Below are positions 1-8,890 of a stretch of 64,000 nucleotides of DNA, piece after piece. The position numbers and the translations under genes were made by a program. Numbering within the stretch: the stretch's first letter is position 1; each line of letters starts with the position of its first letter. This DNA comes from Cyclobacteriaceae bacterium (GTDB taxonomy: Bacteria > Bacteroidota > Bacteroidia > Cytophagales > Cyclobacteriaceae): assembly GCA_020832305.1 (NCBI GenBank), contig JAFIEV010000089.1:1-64000 (forward strand), in the 5' to 3' direction. The notes below the pieces were generated by a model that saw only the letters and a list, made by a program, of their open reading frames with translations, was not told the origin of the DNA and ran no database searches.

Positions 1-1077
1 TGCTTTTCCATTTTGTTTTAGTTCTGTAGCTACAGGTGCCGGAAGTATATTGTGAAGCAATGTGTCGGAACGTCGCTTTTCTTCTATAATCTGCTTTTGT
101 TGCTCCATGATTTTTTCATTTTTTAACTTAAGCAGACGGCGCGATCTTACAACCAGGATAATGGATACAAGTAAAGCCAGCGAAAAGACACCGACCACCA
201 TGAGAATATGCAAAAGAAATCGCTTATCCCTGGCTTCTGATTCCAGGTCTTGCAAGGCCAGCTGTCTCTCCTGTTCCTTAATACGCATGTCCCTGTCTTT
301 GAGAAGAATCTGTGCTTCCTTGTCTTTAAGCTCCGAGTCTTTGGCTTTGATAATACCCTCTTTCTGGATGTTGACCTGTTCCAGTTCATTTTTTTGAGAT
401 GTAACTATATCAAGCGAGTCTTTGGCGTTAAAATAGGCATCGTATTCTCTGATCAGTCCGGCATAAATTTCAGCTTTAGCATTCTCTCCCATATTTGTAT
501 ACACCTCAAACAAAGATTCTGCGGCCTCATTGGCCTGTTCTTTCCAGCCTCTTTTTTGGGCTATATCCAGTGCCGTTTGAAGGGGTGCTATGGCTTGTGA
601 AGACCGATCTAGGGATATGTTGGCCTCTCCTTCCAACAGACAGGCTTCTACCAGGGGCAAAGGATTCTCCAAATCTGATTTTAAGTACAGAAGACGTGAT
701 TCCCGGGCATTTTTTGCCGCTTCCCGTAAAATACTGGTACGCTTTGATTCTCCCGGTAAATTGGCCATCCTGCTGAGTACATTGGCCAGACGGTATAAGG
801 CTTCTGCCTCCAGAATAGTTATTCCGCTTTCCCTGGCATAGCCGGCTGATTCCTGAAAATATTTTTTAGAAATATCGTTTTTTAGCTCCTGATCATAGAA
901 ATTACCCAATCGGTAAGCCAGATGGGCTGCTTCAATAAAATTGGCCGACAATTTATGATCATTGTAAATGTTGATGTAATATGATACATCTTCGTCTAAG
1001 TCCTGCCCCGATGCATTCCCCCACATCAGCTGGATCATGGCGCATGCCAGCATTAAAGAATAGAATAGAGTTCTCAT
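1..1077 (-). CDS. TPR sensor adenylate/guanylate cyclase-like protein (partial, 3' end outside window)
   Basis: The reading frame starts with ATG at 1077 and stays open to the left edge (359 codons seen). A signal-peptide-like start is followed by TPR-type helices to about residue 230, a long glutamine/lysine/glutamate-rich coiled coil, and one membrane segment near residues 300-322. After the membrane segment comes a linker reading DTLLHNILPAPVATELKQNG. In Bacteroidota this linker directly precedes class III adenylate/guanylate cyclase catalytic domains, so I infer that the missing part is a cyclase domain facing the cytoplasm, controlled by a periplasmic TPR sensor. A PP2C/SpoIIE phosphatase output is the main alternative. 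The gene lies downstream of glnS in the same direction with a gap of about 115 bp and is probably separate. Confidence 0.7.
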   Translation of the reverse strand, partial: MRTLFYSLMLACAMIQLMWGNASGQDLDEDVSYYINIYNDHKLSANFIEAAHLAYRLGNFYDQELKNDISKKYFQESAGYARESGITILEAEALYRLANVLSRMANLPGESKRTSILREAAKNARESRLLYLKSDLENPLPLVEACLLEGEANISLDRSSQAIAPLQTALDIAQKRGWKEQANEAAESLFEVYTNMGENAKAEIYAGLIREYDAYFNAKDSLDIVTSQKNELEQVNIQKEGIIKAKDSELKDKEAQILLKDRDMRIKEQERQLALQDLESEARDKRFLLHILMVVGVFSLALLVSIILVVRSRRLLKLKNEKIMEQQKQIIEEKRRSDTLLHNILPAPVATELKQNGKA

Positions 1078-1193
1078 TCAGTCAATTGCTTTCAAGAATG
1101 CAATATAGTGGGAACTGAATATCCCTCAAAATCGATCAAAGCGCCTCCATGTAATATCATGCCACGATATTGAATCAAAGCGGGCATCACGCA

Positions 1194-2900
1194 CTAATTG
1201 ACATTACCGGAAATTTTAGCCCAGGAATCACGCAGGGGAACGGTTAAGTTAAATACCGGATTTGAAACAGATGAATCTTTATCGTGGCAGAAATATCCTT
1301 TTCTTTCAAACTGAAACCTTTGCTTTAAATCAACAGTATTAACTGACTGTTCCAAAAAACAGTTTTTTAAAATTTTCAGGGATTCGGGATTTAAAAAGTC
1401 CTTAAAGTCTTTATCCTTATGACCATCAGGTTCTTCGTCCATAAACAGGCGGTCATATATGCGCACCTCAATTTGCTGACTGTGGGCAATGGAAACCCAA
1501 TGTAAGGTGCCTTTTACTTTTATATTACTGGTGTCATTGCCACTCTTTGACTCAGGAATGTATTCACACTTTAATTCAATGATATTGCCATGATCATCTT
1601 TTACAACATCTAAACATTTTATAATATACGCATACTTGAGACGCACCATGCCACCTGGAGATAACCTGAAGAATTTTTTTGGAGGATTTTCCATGAAATC
1701 TTCCCTTTCTATATATAATTCATGGGTGAAGGTAACATTTCGGGTTCCAGCTTCAGGATCTTCAGGATTGTTAATAGCTTTTACTTCTTCTGAATAATTT
1801 TCAGGATAATTGACAAGGGTAACTTTCAGTGGATCGAGTACGGACATTACCCTTGATGCACGGCGATTTAAATCTTCGCGTATGCTGTGTTCAAGTAAAG
1901 CAAGATCTATAATTCCATCCCTGCGGGCTACGCCGATACGTTCAGAAAAATTGCGTATTGATTCCGGCGTATATCCCCTCCTTCGCAAACCACAAATGGT
2001 TGGCATCCTGGGATCGTCCCAGCCTTTTACATATTTACCCTCTACCAGTTCTTTGAGTTTTCTCTTGCTCATGACGGTATAACTGAGGTTCAGGCGGGCA
2101 AATTCTATCTGTTGGGGCTTGTGATCAACCAGCTGGTTGTTGATCCATTCATACAAAGGGCGGTGTACCTCGAATTCCAGGGTGCAAATGGAATGCGTAA
2201 TTCCTTCAATAGAATCGCTGAGTCCATGGGCAAAATCGTACATGGGATAAATATTCCATGCACCACCGGTACGATGATGCGGGGTTTTTCTGATACGGTA
2301 AATCGCCGGATCTCGCATGTGCATATTCGGCGAACTCATGTCGATCTTTGCCCTTAAAATTTTACTTCCTTCAGCAAATTCCCCATTTTTCATTCTCTCA
2401 AAAAGGTCGAGATTTTCTTCGGGGGTTCTGCTACGGAAAGGACTTTCTGTGCCGGGTTGGGTTGGAGTGCCTTTTTGTCTTGCGATCTCATCAGATGGCT
2501 GATCATCGACATAGGCCAGCCCCTTTTTAATAAGCGAACATGCAAAATCGTATAACTGACCGAAATAATCGGAAGCATAAAATTCGCGATCTTGCCAGTC
2601 GAAGCCAAGCCAATGCACGTCTTCACGAATGGAATCTACATATTCCACATCTTCTGTAGCTGGATTGGTGTCGTCGAACCTCAGATTGCATTTTCCATTG
2701 TACTTATTGGCCAAACCAAAATTCAAACAGATCGACTTTGCATGTCCAATATGAAGATAACCATTGGGCTCAGGAGGAAAACGGGTATGTACCTTTTGGT
2801 TAAACCTTTCTGACTTATTGTGCTCCTCAATAATTTGCTCAATAAAATTCAGCGACTTTCTCTCGCCTCTTTCTTCAATATTTCTTTCAGTTGCTGACAT
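1194..2900 (-). CDS. glnS: Glutaminyl-tRNA synthetase
   Basis: This class I aminoacyl-tRNA synthetase charges tRNA-Gln in the cytoplasm. The 568-residue protein matches the usual bacterial length. It has [15 protein letters not shown] with the HIGH box at residues 50-53, and a KMSKS-type loop VMSKRKL at residues 276-282. The C-terminal half forms the two anticodon-binding beta barrels, including the LHWVSIAHS stretch typical of GlnRS. GlnRS rather than GluRS is supported by the HIGHAKS form, the length and the barrel-type C-terminus. Start is the ATG at 2900. A TAnnTTTG-type -7 element on the minus strand lies about 65 bp upstream. It is likely monocistronic and constitutive. Confidence 0.97.
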   Translation of the reverse strand: MSATERNIEERGERKSLNFIEQIIEEHNKSERFNQKVHTRFPPEPNGYLHIGHAKSICLNFGLANKYNGKCNLRFDDTNPATEDVEYVDSIREDVHWLGFDWQDREFYASDYFGQLYDFACSLIKKGLAYVDDQPSDEIARQKGTPTQPGTESPFRSRTPEENLDLFERMKNGEFAEGSKILRAKIDMSSPNMHMRDPAIYRIRKTPHHRTGGAWNIYPMYDFAHGLSDSIEGITHSICTLEFEVHRPLYEWINNQLVDHKPQQIEFARLNLSYTVMSKRKLKELVEGKYVKGWDDPRMPTICGLRRRGYTPESIRNFSERIGVARRDGIIDLALLEHSIREDLNRRASRVMSVLDPLKVTLVNYPENYSEEVKAINNPEDPEAGTRNVTFTHELYIEREDFMENPPKKFFRLSPGGMVRLKYAYIIKCLDVVKDDHGNIIELKCEYIPESKSGNDTSNIKVKGTLHWVSIAHSQQIEVRIYDRLFMDEEPDGHKDKDFKDFLNPESLKILKNCFLEQSVNTVDLKQRFQFERKGYFCHDKDSSVSNPVFNLTVPLRDSWAKISGNVN

Positions 2901-2966
2901 TGATTTGCTTCAATTATGTAAAAAATTTAAGGATCTCACTGCGTTTTTATTTCTGGAAACTGGCCC

Positions 2967-2974
2967 CAAATTTA
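2967..2974 (-). promoter_or_regulatory. Candidate -7 promoter element for glnS
   Basis: The minus strand reads TAAATTTG, a full match to the Bacteroidota -7 consensus TAnnTTTG, about 65 bp upstream of the glnS start. No clear -33 TTG/TTTG is present at the usual distance, so this is only a candidate. The site also sits near the 3' end of the oxidoreductase gene that is read in the same direction. Confidence 0.35.
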
Positions 2975-3014
2975 GAAGTTTGGGATCTATTATTATGCAT
3001 GATCTCGATGATTT

Positions 3015-3653
3015 TTACGCAATGGTTTGTCTCTGTTGCCTTAAGGTGTCGAGAAAGACCTCAACAGGTTGTGCTCCTGATATGGCATAGGTATTATTAA
3101 AAACAAAAAATGGAACACCGGTAAGGCCAATTTGCCGGGCTTCGTATAGATCTGATTGGACAGATTCATCATATTGCTGCGTCTGTAATGCCTTTTCAAT
3201 TTCATGCTCTTGTAATCCGGCAGATTTCCCCAGATTTCTCAAGACAACAGGATCGTCAATGTTGGCACCTTCACAAAAATAAGCTTGAAAAAGTCGCTCC
3301 TGCAATATATCAGCAGACTTGCGCATTTTGGCCGCTTGAAGTAAACGATGGGCATTCAGGGTATTGGCTACGACAGCTTTGTCGAAATCGTAATGCAGCC
3401 CTTCTATGAGGGACATATTGGTAACATAATCATGCATTTCCCTGGCATAGTCTGGTGACCATCCTTTTTTCTGTGCCAGGTGTTCTACCACACTTACACC
3501 TGGAAGCGTGGTTTGATCAGGCAGGAGCTGGAAACTTTTCCATTCTATTTCTATTTCATCCATAAATCCACATGATTGAAGGGCCTTTTCAAAACGCCTT
3601 TTTCCAATATAGCAAAACGGACAAACAAAATCAGACCAAATTTCTATTTTCAT
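3015..3653 (-). CDS. DsbA/FrnE-family thiol oxidoreductase
   Basis: This is a 212-residue thioredoxin-fold protein with an early CPFC active site (Cys11 and Cys14, in DFVCPFCYIGKRRFE) and an inserted helical domain. Near the C-terminus, GLTGVPFFVFNNTYAISGAQ contains the cis-proline loop (GVPFF). This is the FrnE branch of the DsbA family, whose members are usually cytoplasmic. No signal peptide is present, so a periplasmic DsbA role is unlikely. Redox or protein-disulfide chemistry is inferred from the family and the substrate is unknown. The start at 3653 places CPFC at the normal distance. The gene lies downstream of argH on the same strand with a 62-bp gap containing a perfect palindrome, so it may have its own control. 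Confidence 0.9.
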   Translation of the reverse strand: MKIEIWSDFVCPFCYIGKRRFEKALQSCGFMDEIEIEWKSFQLLPDQTTLPGVSVVEHLAQKKGWSPDYAREMHDYVTNMSLIEGLHYDFDKAVVANTLNAHRLLQAAKMRKSADILQERLFQAYFCEGANIDDPVVLRNLGKSAGLQEHEIEKALQTQQYDESVQSDLYEARQIGLTGVPFFVFNNTYAISGAQPVEVFLDTLRQQRQTIA

Positions 3654-3673
3654 ATCTACTCAAATTTGTACAA

Positions 3674-3691
3674 AGGTTACATATGTAACCT
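3674..3691. promoter_or_regulatory. 18-bp perfect palindrome, candidate operator
   Basis: AGGTTACATATGTAACCT is a perfect inverted repeat with no spacer. It sits 20 bp upstream of the oxidoreductase start codon and 24 bp downstream of the argH stop codon. The absence of a loop argues against a terminator hairpin and for a dimeric DNA-binding protein. No regulator gene is adjacent. Confidence 0.5.
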
Positions 3692-3715
3692 GCATCCATC
3701 ACAGTTGTTGCATAT

Positions 3716-5065
3716 TTAAACCTGCAACAGATCTTCAAAACACTGTCTGATTTTATTTTGTTCAGATACGAAAAAGGAAATAGACTGGTTCATTCTGCCT
3801 TGAATTTCTTCAAGACAAAGATTGCCGATGCTTCCTGCATGTGTGTGTTCAAGGTTTCGGTTGGGTTTATAGGTTCCATTTTCTACTTTTTCACCAACCA
3901 TTCTGTAGGCATCCCTGAAAGGTATGCCCGAAAGCACCAGTTGATTTACTTCTTCTACCGTAAACAGATATTTGTATTTTTCTTGTTTCAGCAGATTATT
4001 TCTAACCTCAATTTTTGACAGCATAAGCACTGTAAGGCTCAGGCAATCATTTATCTGTGAAAAAGCCGGCATAAAGCTTTCTTTGATCACCTGCAGGTCG
4101 CGGTGGTATCCTGTAGGAAGGTTAGTTGTAATCATAGTGATTTCATTGGGCAGCGCTTTAATTTTATTGGATTTGGCGCGAATCAATTCAAATACATCCG
4201 GGTTTTTTTTATGGGGCATAATACTTGAACCGGTTGTGAATTCATCCGGAAAAGAAAAGAATTGATAATCCTGCCCCATATAAAGACATATATCCATAGA
4301 CAGACGTGCCAGGGTATCACTGATATTGGCTATGGCATGGGCCAGAATTCTTTCTGTTTTACCTCTTCCCATCTGTGCATAAACCACATTGTACACCATA
4401 GATTCAAAGCCGAGTAAATCACTTGTCATTTGCCGGTCAAGAGGAAAAGATGAACCATAACCTGCTGCTGAACCCAGTGGATTGCGATTGATTACGCGGT
4501 ATGCACTTTCCAAAACGAGCAGGTCATCAGCCAGGCTTTCGGCAAAAGCACTGAACCACAAGCCAAAGCTCGATGGCATGGCAACCTGCAAATGGGTGTA
4601 TCCGGGCATTAGGATGTCTTTATGCTCAGCGGAGAGTTCGATAAGCCTGGCAAATAGCATTTCCACCTTTTGAACCAAATCAAATATCTGATGCCGCATG
4701 TACAATTTAAGATCGAGCAGGACCTGGTCGTTACGGGATCTGCCACTGTGTATTTTTTTACCTGCTTCACCTAGTGTTTGTGTAAGCAATAATTCTACCT
4801 GGCTATGAACATCTTCCACGCCATCTTCTATAACCAATCCTTCTTTTTGTATACTGCGGTAAAGTTTTGAAAGCTCCTTGGTAAGCTTAGCGCAATCACC
4901 GGTTTCGAGGAGACCAGCTTTCTCAAGCATTTTAATATGCGCTATCGATCCAAGCACATCAAAAGGGGCAAGTAAAGGATCGAGCTCTTTGTCTCTGCCG
5001 ATGGTAAAAACTTCGATATCTTTAAGACTGGTGGCCTTTTTCTGCCAGAGTTTTTTCTTTTCCAT
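3716..5065 (-). CDS. argH: Argininosuccinate lyase
   Basis: This enzyme catalyses the last step of arginine synthesis, splitting argininosuccinate into arginine and fumarate. The 449-residue protein belongs to the fumarase/aspartase superfamily. It has the signature GSSIMPHKKNPD at residues 279-290, with the catalytic serine at 281, and GYTHLQ with His158 in the active site. SGRSRNDQV near residue 107 is the substrate-binding region. The family's closing helical domain is present, so the gene looks intact. It is the last gene of the arginine operon and starts 6 bp after the upstream deacetylase stops, so translation is probably coupled. Confidence 0.97.
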   Translation of the reverse strand: MEKKKLWQKKATSLKDIEVFTIGRDKELDPLLAPFDVLGSIAHIKMLEKAGLLETGDCAKLTKELSKLYRSIQKEGLVIEDGVEDVHSQVELLLTQTLGEAGKKIHSGRSRNDQVLLDLKLYMRHQIFDLVQKVEMLFARLIELSAEHKDILMPGYTHLQVAMPSSFGLWFSAFAESLADDLLVLESAYRVINRNPLGSAAGYGSSFPLDRQMTSDLLGFESMVYNVVYAQMGRGKTERILAHAIANISDTLARLSMDICLYMGQDYQFFSFPDEFTTGSSIMPHKKNPDVFELIRAKSNKIKALPNEITMITTNLPTGYHRDLQVIKESFMPAFSQINDCLSLTVLMLSKIEVRNNLLKQEKYKYLFTVEEVNQLVLSGIPFRDAYRMVGEKVENGTYKPNRNLEHTHAGSIGNLCLEEIQGRMNQSISFFVSEQNKIRQCFEDLLQV

Positions 5066-5071
5066 GAGATC

Positions 5072-6142
5072 TTAATTTTTCAAATGCAGTGCCAGCTGTT
5101 CTATATAGTGGATGTAACCTTGAATACCCTGTGCTATTTCATCAACATACACAAATTCATCGGCAGTATGTGACCTTGCAGAATCACCCGGTCCCATTTT
5201 AAAGGAGGGACAGGGAATTAATGCCTGGTCAGACAAGGTCGGTGATCCAAACACCTCTGTATTTATTTTAATTAATGTCTGATACATGGGATGATCTTTT
5301 GTAAGCCCGGAAGCACGAAGCCGTATTGATCTGGGCTTAACGGCTGTATTACAGGATTTTTCAATAATCTCCAACAGCTCTTCATGCGTATAGGCATCGG
5401 TAGATCGCAGGTCTACGGTAAATTGACATTCATCTGGAACAACATTATGCTGACTGCCAGATTGGATTACCGTTACGGTCATTTTTACCGGTCCAAGCGT
5501 TTCTGATACCTTTTCAAATTGATGGTTGCGAAACCAATCAATGGATTCAAGCGCTTTATATATGGCATTCTCTCCTTCTTCTCTCGCAGCATGCCCCGAT
5601 TTTCCTCGAACGGTGCAATCGAGTACCATTAATCCCTTTTCAGCAACGGCTGCCTTCATGCGTGTCGGCTCCCCTACAAGAGCCATTGAGGCCTGGAAAC
5701 CATCGGCAAACACCTTTTCTATTCCGTTTTTTCCACTGATTTCTTCTTCAGCGCTGGCAACCAGGGCCAGTTTTACAGGCATTTCTTTTTTATCATAAAA
5801 ATGCAGGAATGCCATGATGAGAGATACCAGAGAAGCTCCTGCGTCATTGCTCCCCAATCCATAAATTTTTCCTGATTTCTGCAGCGGCGTAAAAGGATCC
5901 AGGTTCCAGTCGGCATTAGATTTAACGGTGTCGTGATGGGAGTTCAGCAGTAAAATAGGTTTGCCGGGGCTTGAATCTACTTGCTGTGCAATAATGTTGT
6001 TGCCCAAACGCTGCACCGGTATTTTATGATGTTCAAAAAAATGCTGCAAAAGCAGGGCAGTTTTATCCTCTTCCCGGCTAAATGAAGGAGTGGAAATCAG
6101 ATTTTTTAATAATTCAACAGCGGGTTGTAAATAGTCTGTCAT
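5072..6142 (-). CDS. argE: M20-family N-acyl-ornithine/citrulline deacylase
   Basis: This 356-residue zinc-dependent M20 peptidase-family enzyme removes the acyl group from the ornithine or citrulline intermediate of arginine synthesis. Metal-site motifs are LLLNSHHDTVK (His70, Asp72 region), GLGSNDAGAS (Asp100) and ASAEEEISG (Glu132-Glu134, general base and metal ligand). A lid/dimerisation domain lies between. Because the neighbouring transcarbamylase is of the succinylornithine type, the real substrate here is probably N-succinylcitrulline rather than acetylornithine; this is an inference. The start overlaps the argB stop by 4 bp (ATGA-type coupling) and argH follows 6 bp later. Confidence 0.9.
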   Translation of the reverse strand: MTDYLQPAVELLKNLISTPSFSREEDKTALLLQHFFEHHKIPVQRLGNNIIAQQVDSSPGKPILLLNSHHDTVKSNADWNLDPFTPLQKSGKIYGLGSNDAGASLVSLIMAFLHFYDKKEMPVKLALVASAEEEISGKNGIEKVFADGFQASMALVGEPTRMKAAVAEKGLMVLDCTVRGKSGHAAREEGENAIYKALESIDWFRNHQFEKVSETLGPVKMTVTVIQSGSQHNVVPDECQFTVDLRSTDAYTHEELLEIIEKSCNTAVKPRSIRLRASGLTKDHPMYQTLIKINTEVFGSPTLSDQALIPCPSFKMGPGDSARSHTADEFVYVDEIAQGIQGYIHYIEQLALHLKN

Positions 6143-6927
6143 AAGCTAATGAGGGTGCCCGGCCCGGATCCCTGATCAAAATGTTGAATGTCATCGGCAT
6201 TGCAAATTCTTACAGCTTTTACGCCACTTCGCAAAGCATCAAAGGCATTATCTATTTTTGGTATCATGCCTCCTGATATGATACCTTCATTCTTCAGGCC
6301 ATCAATATTGTTACTATCAATTTTTTGAATCAGACTCTGAGGATCATCAATTTTTTTAAGTACGCCCGGCAATTCAAAGCAATATACCAATTCCGTTTCG
6401 TATAAGGCAGACATGCCTGTGGCCAGCGTCGATGCTATGGTATCGGCATTGGTATTGAATAAATTACCTTGCGCATCGTGGGTCATTGCTGCAAAAACCG
6501 GACATAATCCGGCATCCAGCAAGGCATGTATTATAGTGCTGTTGACCGAATCCACATCTCCGACCCATCCAAAATCTATCCCGTTTTTTAAAGGCCTTTT
6601 ATGCGCCATTATGGTATTACCATCTGCGCCTGTGAGGCCTATGGCATTACATCCAAGTGCCTGCAATGCCGCCACAACATTTTTATTGGCGACACCCGCC
6701 AGCATCATTTTCACCACTTCAAGAGTTTCTGCATCTGTTATTCTCCTGCCTTCAACCATCTTTACCGGTATGCCTAATTTTTCGCAGGTAGCAGAAACCC
6801 ATTTTCCGCCACCATGTACCAGGAGTTTTGATCCTGATATGGCGGCAAAATTTTTGAGAAATAATTGCAACCGCTTATGGTCCTCAACCACATTACCACC
6901 AACTTTAAAAATTCTTAGCCTTTTCAT
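6139..6927 (-). CDS. argB: N-acylglutamate kinase (ArgB)
   Basis: This enzyme phosphorylates the gamma-carboxylate of N-acetyl- or N-succinylglutamate. The 262-residue protein has the amino-acid-kinase fold. KVGGNVVED near residue 8 is the nucleotide-binding lysine/glycine loop, LLVHGGGKWVSATCEKLG is the acylglutamate-binding loop, and GLTGADGNTIMAHKR follows. The C-terminus carries EGIISGGMIPKIDNA, the conserved ATP-site segment. It lacks the N-terminal helix that arginine-inhibited ArgB proteins carry, so it is probably not feedback-inhibited in the usual way; this is an inference from length. It overlaps both the gene before and the gene after by 4 bp. Confidence 0.95.
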   Translation of the reverse strand: MKRLRIFKVGGNVVEDHKRLQLFLKNFAAISGSKLLVHGGGKWVSATCEKLGIPVKMVEGRRITDAETLEVVKMMLAGVANKNVVAALQALGCNAIGLTGADGNTIMAHKRPLKNGIDFGWVGDVDSVNSTIIHALLDAGLCPVFAAMTHDAQGNLFNTNADTIASTLATGMSALYETELVYCFELPGVLKKIDDPQSLIQKIDSNNIDGLKNEGIISGGMIPKIDNAFDALRSGVKAVRICNADDIQHFDQGSGPGTLISL

Positions 6928-7871
6928 AGAGTGCTTTGAATTATGCTGTGCAATACAGCCTGTGCGGCATACACACGGTTACCGGCTTCCTGTATCACAA
7001 TAGAACGGTCACTGTCCAGCACAGCATCGTCCACGATCATATTGCGTCGAACCGGCAGGCAGTGCATAAAGAAAGCATTGCGTGTGCGTTTCATTTTTTC
7101 TTCTGTAACCATCCAATTCAGGTCCTGGTGCAGCACTTTACCATAATCGGTATAAGACGACCAGTTTTTGGCATAGATAAAATCGGCACCTTCAAAAGCA
7201 GCAGCCTGGTCATACTCTATGGTCGCCTTTCCGGCAAATTCAGGTGCCAGTTCATAACCTTTTGGATGGGTAATAACAAACTCATAATCTGTCTTTTGCA
7301 CCCATTGGGCAAAGGAATTGGCCACCGCTTGTGGCAGCGCTTTAGGATGTGGTGCCCATGTAAGGACGACTTTAGGTCTTGGACGTGTCTTATATTCTTC
7401 TATCGTTATTAGGTCGGTGAGTGATTGCAGCGGATGTACGGTGGCCGACTCCATGTTGATTACAGGTACACCTGCATATTGAACAAATTTCTTTAGAACA
7501 AATTCATCATAGTCTTTTTGCCGATCGCTAAGGGTGGCAAAAGAACGGATGCCAATGATATCACAATACTGACCGATAACTGCCGCGGCTTCCTTAATGT
7601 GTTCGGGCTTGTCTCCATTCATCACTACGCCATCTTCAGTTTCAAGTGCCCAGCCTTCACCGCTAAAATTCATTACCATTACATTCATTCCCAGGTTATG
7701 TCCTGCTTTTTGGGTGCTCAATCGCGTTCGTAGACTGGGGTTCATAAAAATGAGCCCAAGGGTAAGATGCCCGCCCAGGTTCTTTTGCAGGGGATTTTTT
7801 TTAATGGATCTCGCCAAATCGATTAACTGAGGGATGTTGTCTGCATCGTTGACTGATAGAAAGGATTGCAT
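6924..7871 (-). CDS. argF': N-succinylornithine carbamoyltransferase (ArgF' type)
   Basis: The enzyme transfers the carbamoyl group from carbamoyl phosphate to an N-acylated ornithine. The 315-residue protein has the carbamoyl-phosphate loop in the form NPSLRTR (residues 44-50) and HCLPVRRN near the C-terminus. The latter belongs to the acetyl/succinyl-ornithine branch, not the classical HCLPA ornithine branch. The segment GDKPEHIKE has proline at residue 89. From the literature on this family, Pro at this place marks succinylornithine enzymes (Bacteroides fragilis) and Glu marks acetylornithine enzymes (Xanthomonas). The gene begins 44 bp after argC stops and overlaps argB by 4 bp. No frameshift or missing key residue is visible. 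Confidence 0.93.
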   Translation of the reverse strand: MQSFLSVNDADNIPQLIDLARSIKKNPLQKNLGGHLTLGLIFMNPSLRTRLSTQKAGHNLGMNVMVMNFSGEGWALETEDGVVMNGDKPEHIKEAAAVIGQYCDIIGIRSFATLSDRQKDYDEFVLKKFVQYAGVPVINMESATVHPLQSLTDLITIEEYKTRPRPKVVLTWAPHPKALPQAVANSFAQWVQKTDYEFVITHPKGYELAPEFAGKATIEYDQAAAFEGADFIYAKNWSSYTDYGKVLHQDLNWMVTEEKMKRTRNAFFMHCLPVRRNMIVDDAVLDSDRSIVIQEAGNRVYAAQAVLHSIIQSTL

Positions 7872-7915
7872 GTCGTTACCGTGGTTTAGTATTTTAATTC
7901 AAATAAAAAAACTTG

Positions 7916-8890
7916 CTAAAAAGCAACGGGTTTAAGCCCCAGCCCCATAGTTTCAGGTAGTCCTGTCATGAGGTTCATATTTTGAACTGCTTGTCCGGAA
8001 GCCCCTTTAACAAGATTGTCTATAATGCTCACAATCAATAATTTGTCTTGATATTTTTCAAGATATATCACACATTTATTGGTATTGACGACCTGTTTTA
8101 CATCGGGATTTTTACGGGTGAGCAACACAAATGGATGCGCAGCATAAAACGATTCATATAAGTCATACATTTTTTCAATACTTTCCTTTACATCAGTGTA
8201 AATGGCGGTAAGAATGCCCCGGGTAAATCCTCCACGATTGGGGATAAGATAAATTTCCTGATCAAAATCACTTTGCCACCTTTTAAGGCTTTGCTTGATT
8301 TCTGCCAGATGTTGATGGGTAAAGGGTTTATAAATTGAAAAGTTATGGCTTCTCCAGGAAAAATGTGAAGTCGGTGACAAACCCTGGCCTGCACCGGTAG
8401 AACCAGTTGTCGCATTGATATGCAAAGGTGCATGCAAAAGGTTATTGGCTGCCAGGGGCCAAAGCGCCAACTGAATACCAGTAGCAAAACAACCGGGATT
8501 GGCTATATTCTGAGCCTGGCGAATTTTTTCCTTTTCAGGTTCGCAGAGGCCATACACAAAGTTCCGGATGGCATTTTTATCTTCAATCCTGAAATCATGG
8601 CTCAGATCGATGATTTTTACTTTTTCAGAAACCGTATTTTCTTCCAGAAACTTTTTAGATTGACCATGGCCACTGCACATAAACAGTACATCTATCCCTG
8701 TATCGGTAAACTGATCAGTGAATTTGAGTTCAGTTTCGCCGGCGAGATCAGTATGTACATCAGATACATTATTACCTGCATTGCTGGTGCTGTGTACGAA
8801 AACAATTTCTGTCTCAGGATGATGAATGAGTATACGGAGCAGTTCGCCACCGGTGTAACCAGCCCCGCCCGTTATGGCTACTTTAATCAT
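7916..8890 (-). CDS. argC: N-acyl-gamma-glutamyl-phosphate reductase
   Basis: This enzyme reduces N-acylglutamyl phosphate with NADPH to the semialdehyde. The 324-residue protein begins with the nucleotide-binding motif ITGGAGYTGGELLR. The catalytic cysteine is Cys134 in ANPGCFATG, the family signature. TTGSTGAGQG and the C-terminal GASGQAVQNMNLM match the substrate- and dimer-interface segments. The start overlaps the argG stop by 4 bp, so it is translated from the same messenger. A 44-bp gap follows before the carbamoyltransferase. Confidence 0.96.
   Translation of the reverse strand: MIKVAITGGAGYTGGELLRILIHHPETEIVFVHSTSNAGNNVSDVHTDLAGETELKFTDQFTDTGIDVLFMCSGHGQSKKFLEENTVSEKVKIIDLSHDFRIEDKNAIRNFVYGLCEPEKEKIRQAQNIANPGCFATGIQLALWPLAANNLLHAPLHINATTGSTGAGQGLSPTSHFSWRSHNFSIYKPFTHQHLAEIKQSLKRWQSDFDQEIYLIPNRGGFTRGILTAIYTDVKESIEKMYDLYESFYAAHPFVLLTRKNPDVKQVVNTNKCVIYLEKYQDKLLIVSIIDNLVKGASGQAVQNMNLMTGLPETMGLGLKPVAF

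Noticed and set aside
6413-7003. 196-codon open frame on the plus strand
   Set aside because: It lies opposite argB, which has full kinase motifs; the plus-strand protein has no recognisable motif and is an antisense shadow.
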